Origin: Caldilineaceae bacterium
GTDB lineage: Bacteria; Chloroflexota; Anaerolineae; Caldilineales; Caldilineaceae
DNA length: 64,000 nucleotides
NCBI GenBank assembly: GCA_011523365.1
Contig: WTGY01000153.1
Span: forward strand, 17,572 to 81,571
Reading direction: 5' to 3'
A program made the position numbers and the translations under genes. Below are positions 25,091 to 34,012 of this stretch, piece by piece. Positions within the stretch are counted from its first letter, which is position 1, and each line of letters begins with the position of its first letter. Under the pieces are notes generated by a model. It did no database searches, had not been told where the DNA came from, and saw nothing but the letters and a program-made list of their open reading frames with translations.

Positions 25091-26575
25091 TTACAAGGGA
25101 GTCCAGGAAAAGTCGCGGTCTAGCGGATACAGGGGGCGAGGGACCCGCCTGAAGGGCAGCAAATTAAGATTGGAGGTGCTGAAGCCCGGCGTGTCTAAGG
25201 GTAGGGCTTCCGTCATGATCTCGGTATACGCGGCCCGAAAAGCCCCGTTCTCACGAACCACGACGATCTTGGCCTCGCTGGGTTCAAGGCCGACGCTGCG
25301 GTAAAGCTCCGGGTCAAAGGTGGATATGGCGCGTTCGCTCAGCACTAGGAAGATACATCCTGACTGAAGCACCACCGTTCGCCCCATGTTGGCCTTTAGC
25401 CCGGTATATAGAGGGCCTTTATAGGTAAATTGGCCGTCGGAAATAAGCCGCACAGTACCGGTCACCGGCACGGGCTGACTGTAGACCTGATCGATTTTAG
25501 CCCCGACTTCTAGGGTCACTTTCTGACCGACTCCTGCCTCAATAGCCTCAGCCACCGCCTGAGAATCCACCAGAGTTAGTAAAGTTCGCCCCTCTATCTT
25601 TCGCTCTACCAAAGCTTGAAGCGCGAGGGTACTATCTCCCGGCGAGCCTCCACTGATGTTATCACTGGCGTAGGAAAGTATCACCGGGCCCTCTGTCTGC
25701 AGAGCCCGCTCAATCGCATCGGCCAATGAAAATAGTGGCACTTTAAACTGCTGTCGCCGCTCCCATAGCATCTGGCCCAATTCGTCCGCCAACCCTTGGG
25801 CCAATGCAGGATCATTGTTTGTGACCACCACCATCGTTGACCCCATCTCCTCCACATCCAACCAGGGCTGCACAGGGAAAACGGAAATGGAAACCACCCC
25901 TGGTTGCTTCTCCAGTTCCTTGGCGCGAGCCACCAACTCGGTCATTGGCCCCTCGATGCTGGTCGGCATCCGCTCCGGGTACGTGATTACGGGCACCTTT
26001 CGAAAGGCTACTGTAGGCCGAAGCTGGCCCTTTGACATTGAAAAGAGAATATTAGCCGCTCGCTGGCCGGTGTCGTGCTGGTCCGTGTGGGGGTGGGTAC
26101 GGTAGCCCACCAGGGCGTCAGCAGAACTTACCATAAGCCGGGTGATGTTGGCATGCATGTCCAAGCTGGCCACCAGCGGCAGATCCTCTCCTACCAGGTC
26201 ACGGACGGCAGCCAGCAAATCACCCTCAGGATCATCAAGTTCATCCACCGCCATAGAACCATGCAGAGCCAGCAAGATCCCGTCCAACTGACCGGCCTCT
26301 TGCAGACCGGCCAGGAGGTTGGTCTTGATAAAATTGTAAGCCTCATGGGTAAGCCGTCCAGAAGAGATAGCCCGGGCCCCAATAATCGGTAAAAGTTCGA
26401 CCCTCTCCGCTTGAGCAGCATCGATGAAGCCGGCCATTTCCGTGTTTGTACCACGAAACCGTTGCAAAACCTCGTCCCCCAAGCAGAGGTGGTCCGCTCG
26501 GAAATCATCGAGTGTGGTCTCAAGCGGTGAAAAGGTGTTTGCTTCTTGCAAGATATAACCGGCAGCCAGTCGCAT
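25091..26575 (-). CDS. M81 family metallopeptidase (MlrC-like), paralogue 3
   Basis: A 494-residue M81 protein starting MRLAAGYILQEANTFSP at ATG 26575, seven bases after AAGGGAG. The frame also allows a TTG two codons earlier. Family segments: EANTFSPLETT, LLALHGSMAVDELDDPEGD, SLDMHANITR, GYRTHPHTDQHDTGQ, and the loop SDNISGGSPGDST in the C-terminal half. It is closer in motif detail to paralogue 1 than to paralogue 2. It follows the class III aminotransferase gene by 23 bp, and both are bracketed by the two MITE-like elements. Transport of its peptide or amide substrate by the nearby Dpp-type permeases is plausible. Confidence 0.87.
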   Translation of the reverse strand: MRLAAGYILQEANTFSPLETTLDDFRADHLCLGDEVLQRFRGTNTEMAGFIDAAQAERVELLPIIGARAISSGRLTHEAYNFIKTNLLAGLQEAGQLDGILLALHGSMAVDELDDPEGDLLAAVRDLVGEDLPLVASLDMHANITRLMVSSADALVGYRTHPHTDQHDTGQRAANILFSMSKGQLRPTVAFRKVPVITYPERMPTSIEGPMTELVARAKELEKQPGVVSISVFPVQPWLDVEEMGSTMVVVTNNDPALAQGLADELGQMLWERRQQFKVPLFSLADAIERALQTEGPVILSYASDNISGGSPGDSTLALQALVERKIEGRTLLTLVDSQAVAEAIEAGVGQKVTLEVGAKIDQVYSQPVPVTGTVRLISDGQFTYKGPLYTGLKANMGRTVVLQSGCIFLVLSERAISTFDPELYRSVGLEPSEAKIVVVRENGAFRAAYTEIMTEALPLDTPGFSTSNLNLLPFRRVPRPLYPLDRDFSWTPL

Positions 26576-26598
26576 GGTCAACTCCCTTAAATAATTTC

Positions 26599-27882
26599 TT
26601 AAACAATCTCCCGTATGGCTGCCTCTATGCCCTCGAGCGCTCGATCTACATCTTCTTTGGTGTGGGCCGAGGACATGCTCAGATGCAGACCACTGTGAAA
26701 GTGAATGCCATGACGCAGGGCGGCGGCACAGAACTGATGGAGTAGCCTCGTGTCGCTCTGGGCCACCGTGGCATAGTCGGTGGGCTCCTCATCCAGGCCG
26801 AAAAGTAAGCAAAATTCGGCCCCAATCGCCTGGAGCCAACACCTCACCCCTGTCCGGGCAATAATCTCGCGGATACCCTCGTATAGCTCGTCACATCGCC
26901 CCAGCAACTTCTCGTAGAAGTCGAACTGGGTAATCTCATCCAGTACTGCATTTGCAGCCATGACGGCCGTGAGGTGACCAGGATAAGTACCACTGTGCTG
27001 GGCTTGCCCCAGAGGAGAAATGTCCGCCATGATCTCCCGTTTGCCGGCAAAAACGCTGATAGGCATCCCCCCGCCCAGGGCCTTACCCACAGCACAAAGA
27101 TCAGGCGTCACCCCCAGATAAGCCTGAGCACAGCCCGGTCCGGTGCGGAATGCGGACAGAATCTCGTCAAAGATGAGGACAACATCGTTGGCTGTTGTCA
27201 AATCACGCATGGCCTCTAAATAGCCCGGTCTGGGCCGGATCCCACCACCGTTGTAGTTTATGGGTTCGAGTATGACGGCAGCGATCTCATCACTCCGGCT
27301 GACGAGGGTTTCCTCAAGCCTCTCGAGATCATTGAATGGCAGGACGATCACCAGCTCATCAAGACCTTTGGGGACGCCGCCGCTCTCGCGGCGGATATTT
27401 GGTAAGCCTTGGCCTGGCGCGGGAGTATGATTATACTGCGAGTAGTCGTGGTAGCCGTGGAAATGGCCTTCGAACTTTACAATCTTGTCCTTGCCTGTGT
27501 ACTCCCGCGCCAAGCGAAGGAGATAATAGGTCGTCTCTGTCCCAGACATGGTGAAGCGTACGAGATCGGCGCAGGGCAGAATATCCACCAGTTTCTTCGC
27601 TAGCCGGCTATGGTACGGCGTTTCATGAGAACAGATGATGCCCAAATCCAGGGCCTTGGCAATGGCTGCCCGCACCCTGGGGTGGCCATGGCCCAGGAAC
27701 GAGGCGCCGAAAGACATATGTAAGTCCACATACTCCCGTCCCTCCAAGTCATAGACCTTGCTACCCTCCCCTTGGGTTACGTAGAAGGGCCGGCCCAGAG
27801 CGTGGTTCAGGCGGCCAGATCCACACAGCCCACCAACCAGATAACCCGAAGCAAATTCATAGAGATCGTCGGCTTTGCTCAC
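26599..27882 (-). CDS. Class III aminotransferase, glutamate-1-semialdehyde aminomutase-like
   Basis: A 427-residue PLP enzyme with a GTG start (27882) behind GAGGAAAAG. The cofactor site is recognisable: MSGTETTYYLLRLAR near 112-126, D239 in LIFDEILSAFR, and Schiff-base K267 in AVGKALGGGMP. GSAM-type enzymes are the closest general match, but HemL itself is unlikely without haem genes nearby, and catabolic aminotransferases of this subgroup are common. It is translated just before M81 paralogue 3. A strong hairpin with a T-run lies upstream and would shield it from readthrough. Confidence 0.87.
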   Translation of the reverse strand: MSKADDLYEFASGYLVGGLCGSGRLNHALGRPFYVTQGEGSKVYDLEGREYVDLHMSFGASFLGHGHPRVRAAIAKALDLGIICSHETPYHSRLAKKLVDILPCADLVRFTMSGTETTYYLLRLAREYTGKDKIVKFEGHFHGYHDYSQYNHTPAPGQGLPNIRRESGGVPKGLDELVIVLPFNDLERLEETLVSRSDEIAAVILEPINYNGGGIRPRPGYLEAMRDLTTANDVVLIFDEILSAFRTGPGCAQAYLGVTPDLCAVGKALGGGMPISVFAGKREIMADISPLGQAQHSGTYPGHLTAVMAANAVLDEITQFDFYEKLLGRCDELYEGIREIIARTGVRCWLQAIGAEFCLLFGLDEEPTDYATVAQSDTRLLHQFCAAALRHGIHFHSGLHLSMSSAHTKEDVDRALEGIEAAIREIV

Positions 27883-27920
27883 TGCTTTTCCTCAATAGGG
27901 CCCAATGCTAGTTAGTGTAT

Positions 27921-27984
27921 AAAAAAAGTCCTCTGGTGAGTTACCTTTGGAAGTCTCGACCAACCAAGGTATCTCACCAGGAGG
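27921..27984 (-). terminator. Strong hairpin with T-run upstream of the aminotransferase
   Basis: On the minus strand CCTCCTGGTGAGATACC pairs with GGTAACTCACCAGAGG across an 11-17-base loop, followed by seven T. It would stop transcripts coming from the binding-protein operon on the right. Because it abuts the dead transposase, it may instead be that element's own protective hairpin. I see no T-box or riboswitch core. Confidence 0.65.
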
Positions 27985-27993
27985 ACCAACCGA

Positions 27994-28500
27994 ATGATAG
28001 CCCACTTTGACGACATTCTGTTTATGGGTGTATGTAGTGGTTGACGACATGTGCAAGGAATTGGAAGGACATTTGAGAGGACCGGGGCCGGAGCCTGCGT
28101 GTAGAGTCAGTGAATTGAGCGCGAATTGTCTCATCGGTGAATGTCTGGGATGGGATGTGGAAACAGTGTTACTCAGTCATATGCAGGCGCATCGGGAATC
28201 GCATCCGCCTGCCCACCAAGCCCGCGCAAAAACCAGAAAAAACAGATCCCCGCATTCATCTCTCGCCTCTACGACGCCGTCCGCCAAATCATCGAAACAC
28301 TCACCAGCCAACTCAACGCACAATTCTCGATAGAAACCAACCACGCTCACACTCTCAGAGGCCTTTGTGCACGCCTATACACGAAATTGACTGCACATAC
28401 CCTCTGCATTCATATCAACCGCCTCTTGGGCGTACCTGACTATCTGCAAATCAAGCAATTGGCCTTTCCCAACGAGCATAAGGCCCCAATAGATAGTTAA
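27994..28500 (+). pseudogene. IS982-type transposase, internally deleted and frameshifted
   Basis: The beginning reads MIAHFDDILFMGV and then, after a frame change near 28030, VVDDMCKELEGHLRGP through CLIGECLGWDVET, which is the IS982-type N-terminal part. After about 28200 the frame changes again. From 28230 it reads QIPAFISRLYDAVRQIIETL, then LNAQFSIETNHAHTLRGLCA, ending in LQIKQLAFPNEHK. That is the C-terminal IETxxSQL...EQF segment of IS982 transposases. The middle, with most of the DDE catalytic core, is missing. The gene is dead. It sits between the terminator and the MITE-like element, a sign of repeated insertion here. Confidence 0.75.
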
Positions 28501-28582
28501 GCCGAAAGTAAGGAGCAGGGCGTAAGAAAAGGGCCTACCCCCTACTCCCGGACAAATCGTCATTCCTTTGCCAAAAAACTTT

Positions 28583-28739
28583 CTAACGGACACACTTTCA
28601 ATTTGACAGAGCTGGCTTGCCCCTGACCGCCGACCGCCGAAACAGCTTACATGTGTCGGCGGTCGGCCATCCTCGGCCTTGGCGTTGCCCCACCAAATTT
28701 AGGGCCAAAACGTTGTCAAGTATTGGCTGTGTCCGTTAG
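28583..28739. repeat. MITE-like element, full copy (157 bp)
   Basis: Perfect 11-bp terminal inverted repeats, CTAACGGACAC (28583-28593) and its complement (28729-28739). Each is followed at the same inner distance by TTGACA. Inside is an 11-bp perfect stem (28630-28640 with 28656-28666, CCGACCGCCGA). There is no coding capacity. A degenerate inverted relative lies at 24803-24951. Confidence 0.65.
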
Positions 28740-28766
28740 CAAAATCGTAAACAATCAATGGCAAAG

Positions 28767-30326
28767 TTACTGATCCAGCCAGACCTCGCGGTACAGACGC
28801 AATTGGCTAGGGCTCACATGCCAGCTCTTGACATTAGAACGGACTAAGGAAACCGACGGGGCCGCACCGATCATGATGACCGGTAACTCCTCGACATTGA
28901 TCTCCTGCAAGCGTGCGAAATTCTCTGCAGCCTTCTGCGGATCGATCTCGGACTTGCCTGCCTCCCACAACTCTATGGCCTCTTCATTAACCCACGTCCC
29001 CGCTCTAATCCAGCGTGAGGCACCGCGGTCCATCCAATCATTGGGGTTGGCACTTAGCCCGGCAGCATTCCAGGAAACTTCATACTCCTGCCCGATATAC
29101 TTGTCCAACCAGACCGCGATCTCGGACTCCACGATGTTCATGGTTACACCACACTCGGCCAGCCCGGCCTGCCAGATTACAGCCGCCTGCTTCCCATCAG
29201 AGAAGCCGGCGATCGTCTCGACGGTGACCTCCAGGTCAGGGTATCCTTCCTCGGCCAGAATCTCCCTGCACTTCTCTGGATCGTAGGGATAACCCTCAAA
29301 CTCCGCGTAGTATGGTACGCTAGGCGGGATGGGACTCACCAACGGCGTGCCTTGCCCCATCCAGGCTGTCCTATTGACGGCATCTCTGTCCAGGGCGTGG
29401 GCCAGGGCCTGCCTCACCCGAAAGCTGTTCATGATAGCCTCATTCTGCCCGCCAACCATCACAAAATACTGGGTGGCTGTGGAGCTGTCTGGCTTTATTA
29501 CCCTGATATCTTCCGAGGTCAGGAAACGCAGGGCATCCACGACCGAAACATCTCGTACGACATCAACCTCGCCGGCCTCCAGGCTGGCGATGCGCGCCTG
29601 TACGTCTGGCATCACCCGCAGCACAACCTTGTCAACGTAAGGTTTCCCTTCGTCCCAGTAGTCCTCGAATCGCTCGAGTACGATCCGGTCGTTGGGTATC
29701 CATTCGACAAACTTAAAGGGACCGGTCCCGATGGGTTCCGACTGCAAAGTCTCTGCCGCTTCCTGCGGGATAATGGAAACCCAGGTCGTATCGTCCATAA
29801 AGTAGGCGTTAGCCGTCGCCAAGTTGAACTGGATCGTATAGTCGTCTAGGATTTCCATAGAGTCGATCCCTTCTCCGTACCTGGCTAGAGTAGGGGCCAT
29901 ATCCTTGACTCTTTCGAAGCTGAACTTCACGTCCTCCGCAGTCATCTCCCGGCCGTTGTGAAACTTCACCCCCTCCCTTAGCTTCACGATGTAGGTGCTG
30001 GCATCTACGATCTCCCACGATTCGGCCAGATCAGGCACCAGTTCGAGATTCTCGTTGATCGTGGCCAGGCTACCGTAGACCTGAAACCTGAACATGTCAC
30101 TAAATATGATGAGGGTCATAGCCTGGGGGTCGAAATTGTCCATATCCCCACCGATGGCGATTGTCAGCGTGCCACCCTCCTTGATCTGCCCCGGAACGGG
30201 CGTGACCTCGACAATGACCTCTTTTTCTACTTCAACAACGGTAACGGCTCCGGGTGCAGCCGTACACGCTGCTACCAAGCTCAAGAGCGTCATTGCGGCC
30301 AACAGGATCAAAATTCGCTTTGTCAT
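28767..30326 (-). CDS. ABC transporter substrate-binding lipoprotein, family 5
   Basis: A 519-residue SBP_bac_5 protein with signal peptide and lipobox VAAC (Cys 21). A VEVEKEVIVEVTPVPG linker typical of Chloroflexota binding proteins follows, then GGTLTIAIGGDMDNFDPQA and SWEIVDASTYIVKLREGVKF. It would capture a solute for a Dpp-type importer; permease pairs 1 and 2 are the nearest candidates. It is the last gene of the minus-strand run that starts at the IclR regulator, 298 bp after the TIM-barrel isomerase, with element copy c in the gap. The substrate is probably that of the operon's enzymes. Confidence 0.9.
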   Translation of the reverse strand: MTKRILILLAAMTLLSLVAACTAAPGAVTVVEVEKEVIVEVTPVPGQIKEGGTLTIAIGGDMDNFDPQAMTLIIFSDMFRFQVYGSLATINENLELVPDLAESWEIVDASTYIVKLREGVKFHNGREMTAEDVKFSFERVKDMAPTLARYGEGIDSMEILDDYTIQFNLATANAYFMDDTTWVSIIPQEAAETLQSEPIGTGPFKFVEWIPNDRIVLERFEDYWDEGKPYVDKVVLRVMPDVQARIASLEAGEVDVVRDVSVVDALRFLTSEDIRVIKPDSSTATQYFVMVGGQNEAIMNSFRVRQALAHALDRDAVNRTAWMGQGTPLVSPIPPSVPYYAEFEGYPYDPEKCREILAEEGYPDLEVTVETIAGFSDGKQAAVIWQAGLAECGVTMNIVESEIAVWLDKYIGQEYEVSWNAAGLSANPNDWMDRGASRWIRAGTWVNEEAIELWEAGKSEIDPQKAAENFARLQEINVEELPVIMIGAAPSVSLVRSNVKSWHVSPSQLRLYREVWLDQ

Positions 30327-30368
30327 TTTTCTCCTCCATTGAAAATACTGAAGTCACATTTTCATTTG

Positions 30369-30534
30369 TGAGAAACCCCGATATAAATTTCCGGGGCTTC
30401 CCCAATGCTCTGACCGGGGTTTCTCCAAGGAGAAGCGGGGCAAGGCCTTAACATCCAAAAAACAGAAGCCTATCACTGTAAGTGAGGCGTCATCACCCCC
30501 GATAAAACAAAGGGGCTTTCCCGGCTTCTCCCCT
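30369..30534. repeat. Dispersed palindromic element, copy c
   Basis: It begins TGAGAAACCCCG with a complementary CGGGGTTTCTC at 30416-30426, has an internal GGAGAAGCGGGG, and ends GGGGCTTTCCCGGCTTCTCC. The right end matches copies a and e. A short open frame crossing it is not a gene. Confidence 0.65.
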
Positions 30535-30623
30535 AAGCAACGAAATGTTGCGCCTACAGAAAACCAGTTTATTCCTTCCTTTATGTGACCTCCTTTCAGC
30601 ACCCATTCTCCGTGGCGAATTCG

Positions 30624-31436
30624 TCAACTCTGCCAGCCCAGCTCTTCCAACCTGAGTTTTGATTGGCCGAAGGCTTCGTCCACCTTGTCTCGAGTCATGA
30701 CCTCAAGAAGCGAAACGCCATCGTATTCAATCTCCTGCAACTTGCTGGCCACCGCGGCAAAGTCGACATTGCCTTCGCCTATGGGTGCATGGATATGCTC
30801 GCCATAGTTGTCGGAGAGATGCACCAGGGCAAGCCTTTCCTTGGCCTCCTCTAAAGCCGCTATCGGAGATTGGACTGCATTGACATTGGCTATATCAACA
30901 CACACGCCTATGGCGGGACTGCCGATCTCCTCTGCCATCTGGGCCGCCTGCGCCCCCGTCTCGATAAAGCCGCGCGGTACTGTCTCGATAGCAAGTGTGA
31001 CCCCATAGCGTTCCGCATCTTCTACGCAAGCTGAGATGATCTCCTTGGCCAGAGCCCAGGCCGTCTCCATACTCGGGGCAACCAGACCCTCCCGCCTTCC
31101 GGGAAAGATATCAAGGACTTTACCGCCAAGGTCATGAAGCAGTTCGATATTTTCTTTCATCTGCTTCACGACTTCCTCTCTAATACCCGGATTGAAGGCG
31201 ACCAGGTTTAATTCCAGCCACGCCGGCTGGCTGGAAATCACGTGCATCCCATAGGATTCAATCTGCCGGCGCAGCGTTTCTCTGGCTTTAGGATCTAGAT
31301 CCCTGGGCCAGATGTGGGGTGGGGCGGTCATAACTTCCAGCCACTTGAATCCCAGAGCGGCAAGACGCTCCAAAGTAGCTTCCCAGGAGTGGTCAAACAC
31401 GTAAGTGTAAGTGCAAGCTCCCAGACCAAGCGTCAT
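30624..31436 (-). CDS. Sugar phosphate isomerase/epimerase family protein (TIM barrel)
   Basis: A 270-residue xylose-isomerase-like TIM barrel (AP-endonuclease 2 fold). The segments FKWLEVMTAPPHIW, LAIETVPRG, GVCVDIANVNA and VHLSDNYGEHIHAPIGEG carry the Glu/Asp/His residues that bind a divalent metal. Relatives isomerise or dehydrate sugars and cyclitols (hydroxypyruvate isomerase, IolE, IolI) and ketose 3-epimers. It ends the enzyme part of the IclR-led operon, 26 bp after the M24 gene. A truncated relative lies at 37063-37287 in the same operon. Confidence 0.85.
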   Translation of the reverse strand: MTLGLGACTYTYVFDHSWEATLERLAALGFKWLEVMTAPPHIWPRDLDPKARETLRRQIESYGMHVISSQPAWLELNLVAFNPGIREEVVKQMKENIELLHDLGGKVLDIFPGRREGLVAPSMETAWALAKEIISACVEDAERYGVTLAIETVPRGFIETGAQAAQMAEEIGSPAIGVCVDIANVNAVQSPIAALEEAKERLALVHLSDNYGEHIHAPIGEGNVDFAAVASKLQEIEYDGVSLLEVMTRDKVDEAFGQSKLRLEELGWQS

Positions 31437-31461
31437 CTGTCAACCTCCTTCATTCAACTGT

Positions 31462-32709
31462 TCAAGACAAAACCACCATTTGCGGTAGACCATCGATATG
31501 ACCCCAGGTGGTTAGAAACTCGCAACCTTCCTCGGTCACCAACACCATGTCCTCCAGGTTCATACTCCACAGCTGATCGGTATAGACGACCACCTCGATA
31601 GTCAAAACCATGCCGGCCTCCAAGGGTGTATGATCTGTCGGCAACAACCAGGGCGGCTCATGGGTATCCACCCCCAGCCCATGGCCCAACAGGACAACCG
31701 TGGGCTGCAACCCTGCATCGGCCAACGGTCTATAGCCAATATGGAAAAGCTGTGCGGCTTCGACGCCGGGTTTGATTGCTGCCGCAATCCTACGATAGGA
31801 CTCCACCATAGCCGCATAAACCCGCTTCATTTCATCGGTCGCTTCGCCAACCACGGCCACCCGGGCTAAGTCGCAGTGGTAGGGCTTTTCCACGAAACAT
31901 CCCAGATCGATCCGCCCTACGTCGCCGCGCCACAACAGCTTGTCCCTGGCAATTCCTGTCTCTTTCGGCAGGTAACAACCTGACTGAACATACTCGTATT
32001 CCCACTCCGCACCGTCTTGCCTGGCCTTAGGGCCAAACCCAAGGTGAATAAAGACATGCTCGGCGCCTTCTTGCTCATAGGTCTGCTCAATGGCATCCCA
32101 CAGTACTCCCCAACGTACCCCTTCCTGGGCTACGTCGAATGCCGCTTGCATGGCCAGCTCTCCTACCCGGGCCGCCTTCCTGATCCGCTTGATCTCTTCC
32201 TCTGACTTCACCATGCGCAGACGCCAGAACAGGCTGGAAGCATCGACGAAGGTAGTCTGTGGCAAGGCGTCTCTCAGTTCCTGAAACAAATTGACTGGCG
32301 TGTGGTCCAGATCCAGGCCAATCGTCGCGGCCGGCAGCCCGAGTTCGGCTAAAGCTGTCGCCAGACATTCCGCCAGGGTCGTGTCCTTCTCCAGGTCTGA
32401 CAGAAAATGGTAGATCCCAGGGGCGAGAGAATCCAGATGAGGACTGCGTCCGTAGTATCGTTGCTCCTCCATCCAGTTCGCCACTTTGGCCGCCACATGG
32501 GCGATGAAGAGCGAGGCCTGATCAGGATCTTTGGGAAGCGCAGCCAAGACAAAGTTAGGCTCTCCATCGACCAGGAATTCAGCGTATTGAGACCGCCCCC
32601 AATATCCACTCAGGTAACCCATATTGTGGCTGCCGATACCCAGGAGTAGGTCCATACCTTGCTGCTCCATGAGCAATGTGGCCCGTTGCCGTTCAAAAAC
32701 AGGTTCCAA
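31462..32709 (-). CDS. M24 family peptidase/creatinase-like hydrolase
   Basis: A 415-residue pita-bread-fold protein with a creatinase N-terminal domain (1-165) and a C-terminal catalytic domain. All five aminopeptidase-P-type metal ligands can be placed: D268 (GRIDLGCF), D280 (YHCDLARV), H343 (LLGHGLGVDTHE), E372 (LTIEVVVY) and E386 (NLEDMVLV). A true Xaa-Pro peptidase is possible, but small-molecule C-N hydrolases such as creatinase and ectoine hydrolase belong to the same fold. The retained ligands argue for a metal enzyme. It lies 30 bp after the DegT gene in the IclR operon. Confidence 0.88.
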   Translation of the reverse strand: MEPVFERQRATLLMEQQGMDLLLGIGSHNMGYLSGYWGRSQYAEFLVDGEPNFVLAALPKDPDQASLFIAHVAAKVANWMEEQRYYGRSPHLDSLAPGIYHFLSDLEKDTTLAECLATALAELGLPAATIGLDLDHTPVNLFQELRDALPQTTFVDASSLFWRLRMVKSEEEIKRIRKAARVGELAMQAAFDVAQEGVRWGVLWDAIEQTYEQEGAEHVFIHLGFGPKARQDGAEWEYEYVQSGCYLPKETGIARDKLLWRGDVGRIDLGCFVEKPYHCDLARVAVVGEATDEMKRVYAAMVESYRRIAAAIKPGVEAAQLFHIGYRPLADAGLQPTVVLLGHGLGVDTHEPPWLLPTDHTPLEAGMVLTIEVVVYTDQLWSMNLEDMVLVTEEGCEFLTTWGHIDGLPQMVVLS

Positions 32710-32738
32710 ATTCCTCTCCTGATCGGGTTCTATAGAGC

Positions 32739-34001
32739 CTATGTTAAAGGCTTTGCTGGCATCGTATAGAAATCTGGCCCTCTGTCCACGACATTTCTAT
32801 ACTCTTCCAACTCCAGGTCCTCCAGCTCGTCCGCATGCTGCCAAATCTTTCGTATTGCCTCGATAATGTCGTCTATATCCGCTTGCGTCCCCAGTAAGAC
32901 AGCCTGAGGCAAGACAACGGCCTCACTGTAGCTGGCCTGCTCCGTCACTGGCAGACTCAACTGCCGGTATGCCGCGCCCGAAAACAGGACGGATAAGGGA
33001 ACCGGCTCATAAACAGGGCTGATAGGGATACCCTCTTCACAAAGGGCGGCTATGAACTGTCCGCGCGACGCTCCCTGAAAACCCTCGCCATTGTACTTGA
33101 ATACATAGGCATAGAACCCCTGCCTGGTTACCCGCGGATCCTGTCTTAAAGGGCTGATACCAGGGATCTTGCCTAACTCCTTATCCAGATAAAGAGCATT
33201 CTTTTGCCTCTGTTCCGTTTGTCCGTCCAGCCGGTTCAATTGAGCCAGCAGGATAGCTGCCTGAAATTCAGTCAGACGATAGTTCCGGCCCAGCACCTGC
33301 TGGCTTGAGCGATCACCCTTCCGCAACCGACCGGAATTAATGTAGGCATGACAAAGCTCGCTCATTTCCCTGTCGTTGGTGAGGATCATTCCTCCCTCAC
33401 CCGAAGTCATGGTCTTAGAGGCCTCGAAACTGAAACAACCCAGATCGCCAAGAGAGCCAACCCCCTGGCCCCGCCAGCGGGAACCATGCGCGTGGGCACA
33501 GTCTTCTATCACCACCAGGTCATGCCTTTGGGCGATATCCAGAATGCGATCCATATCTGCCAGGCAGCCGTACAGATGAACAGGAATGACCGCCTTGGTG
33601 CGCTCGCTAATCGCCGCTTCGATTTGTTCGGGGGCAATACAGTAGGTATCAGGCTCAATGTCAATAAAGACCGGAGTTGCATTGACGAATAGAGCCGAAC
33701 TGGCCGTGGTCAGCCAAGTTAAGGCCGGCACAATAACCTCGTCCCCTGCTCCAACCCCGGCCACTCGTAAAGCCACCTCCAGGGCGGCCGTACCATTTAC
33801 GCACGCCTCTCCATACTTAGCCCCTTGGTACGCGGCGAATTGTGTCTCCAAGGCCCTAACCTTGGTTCCCCGAAAGATACTCCACCCACCGCTGCGTACG
33901 ACCTCGGAGAGTGCCTCTAGCTCCGTATCATCCCAGACCGGCCAGGCAGGGAAAGGTTTGTCCCGAACCGGGCTTCCACCTGTGATCGCCAACTGTGTCA
34001 T
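32739..34001 (-). CDS. DegT/DnrJ/EryC1/StrS aminotransferase, inosose/AHBA-type subgroup
   Basis: A 420-residue PLP sugar aminotransferase. The N-terminal LAITGGSPVRDKPFPAWPVW, D167 in IEDCAHAHGSRWRG, and K196 in CFSFEASKTMTSGEGG match the subgroup that includes scyllo-inosose aminotransferases (StsC type) and AHBA synthase, rather than the UDP-sugar enzymes. It would transfer an amino group to or from a keto-cyclitol or keto-sugar. It lies 11 bp after the Gfo/Idh/MocA gene, so oxidation and transamination are probably consecutive steps. No antibiotic or surface-sugar genes are near, and a catabolic role is inferred. Confidence 0.88.
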   Translation of the reverse strand: MTQLAITGGSPVRDKPFPAWPVWDDTELEALSEVVRSGGWSIFRGTKVRALETQFAAYQGAKYGEACVNGTAALEVALRVAGVGAGDEVIVPALTWLTTASSALFVNATPVFIDIEPDTYCIAPEQIEAAISERTKAVIPVHLYGCLADMDRILDIAQRHDLVVIEDCAHAHGSRWRGQGVGSLGDLGCFSFEASKTMTSGEGGMILTNDREMSELCHAYINSGRLRKGDRSSQQVLGRNYRLTEFQAAILLAQLNRLDGQTEQRQKNALYLDKELGKIPGISPLRQDPRVTRQGFYAYVFKYNGEGFQGASRGQFIAALCEEGIPISPVYEPVPLSVLFSGAAYRQLSLPVTEQASYSEAVVLPQAVLLGTQADIDDIIEAIRKIWQHADELEDLELEEYRNVVDRGPDFYTMPAKPLT

Positions 34002-34012
34002 CTTTCCTTGCT

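Larger units (their letters stand above)
27883..28766. other. Gene-poor stretch: terminator, dead transposase, MITE-like element
   Basis: From left to right it holds a strong hairpin with a T-run, an internally deleted IS982-type transposase gene (27994-28500), and a 157-bp element with 11-bp inverted ends (28583-28739). No intact gene is present. Confidence 0.7.

Noticed and set aside
27921..27984. T-box or other riboswitch ahead of the aminotransferase
   Set aside because: It is a simple long hairpin with a T-run; no T-box sequence or riboswitch core could be found.
30354..30602. Short minus-strand frame ahead of the binding lipoprotein
   Set aside because: It runs through dispersed element copy c, and its sequence is explained by the element's palindromes.
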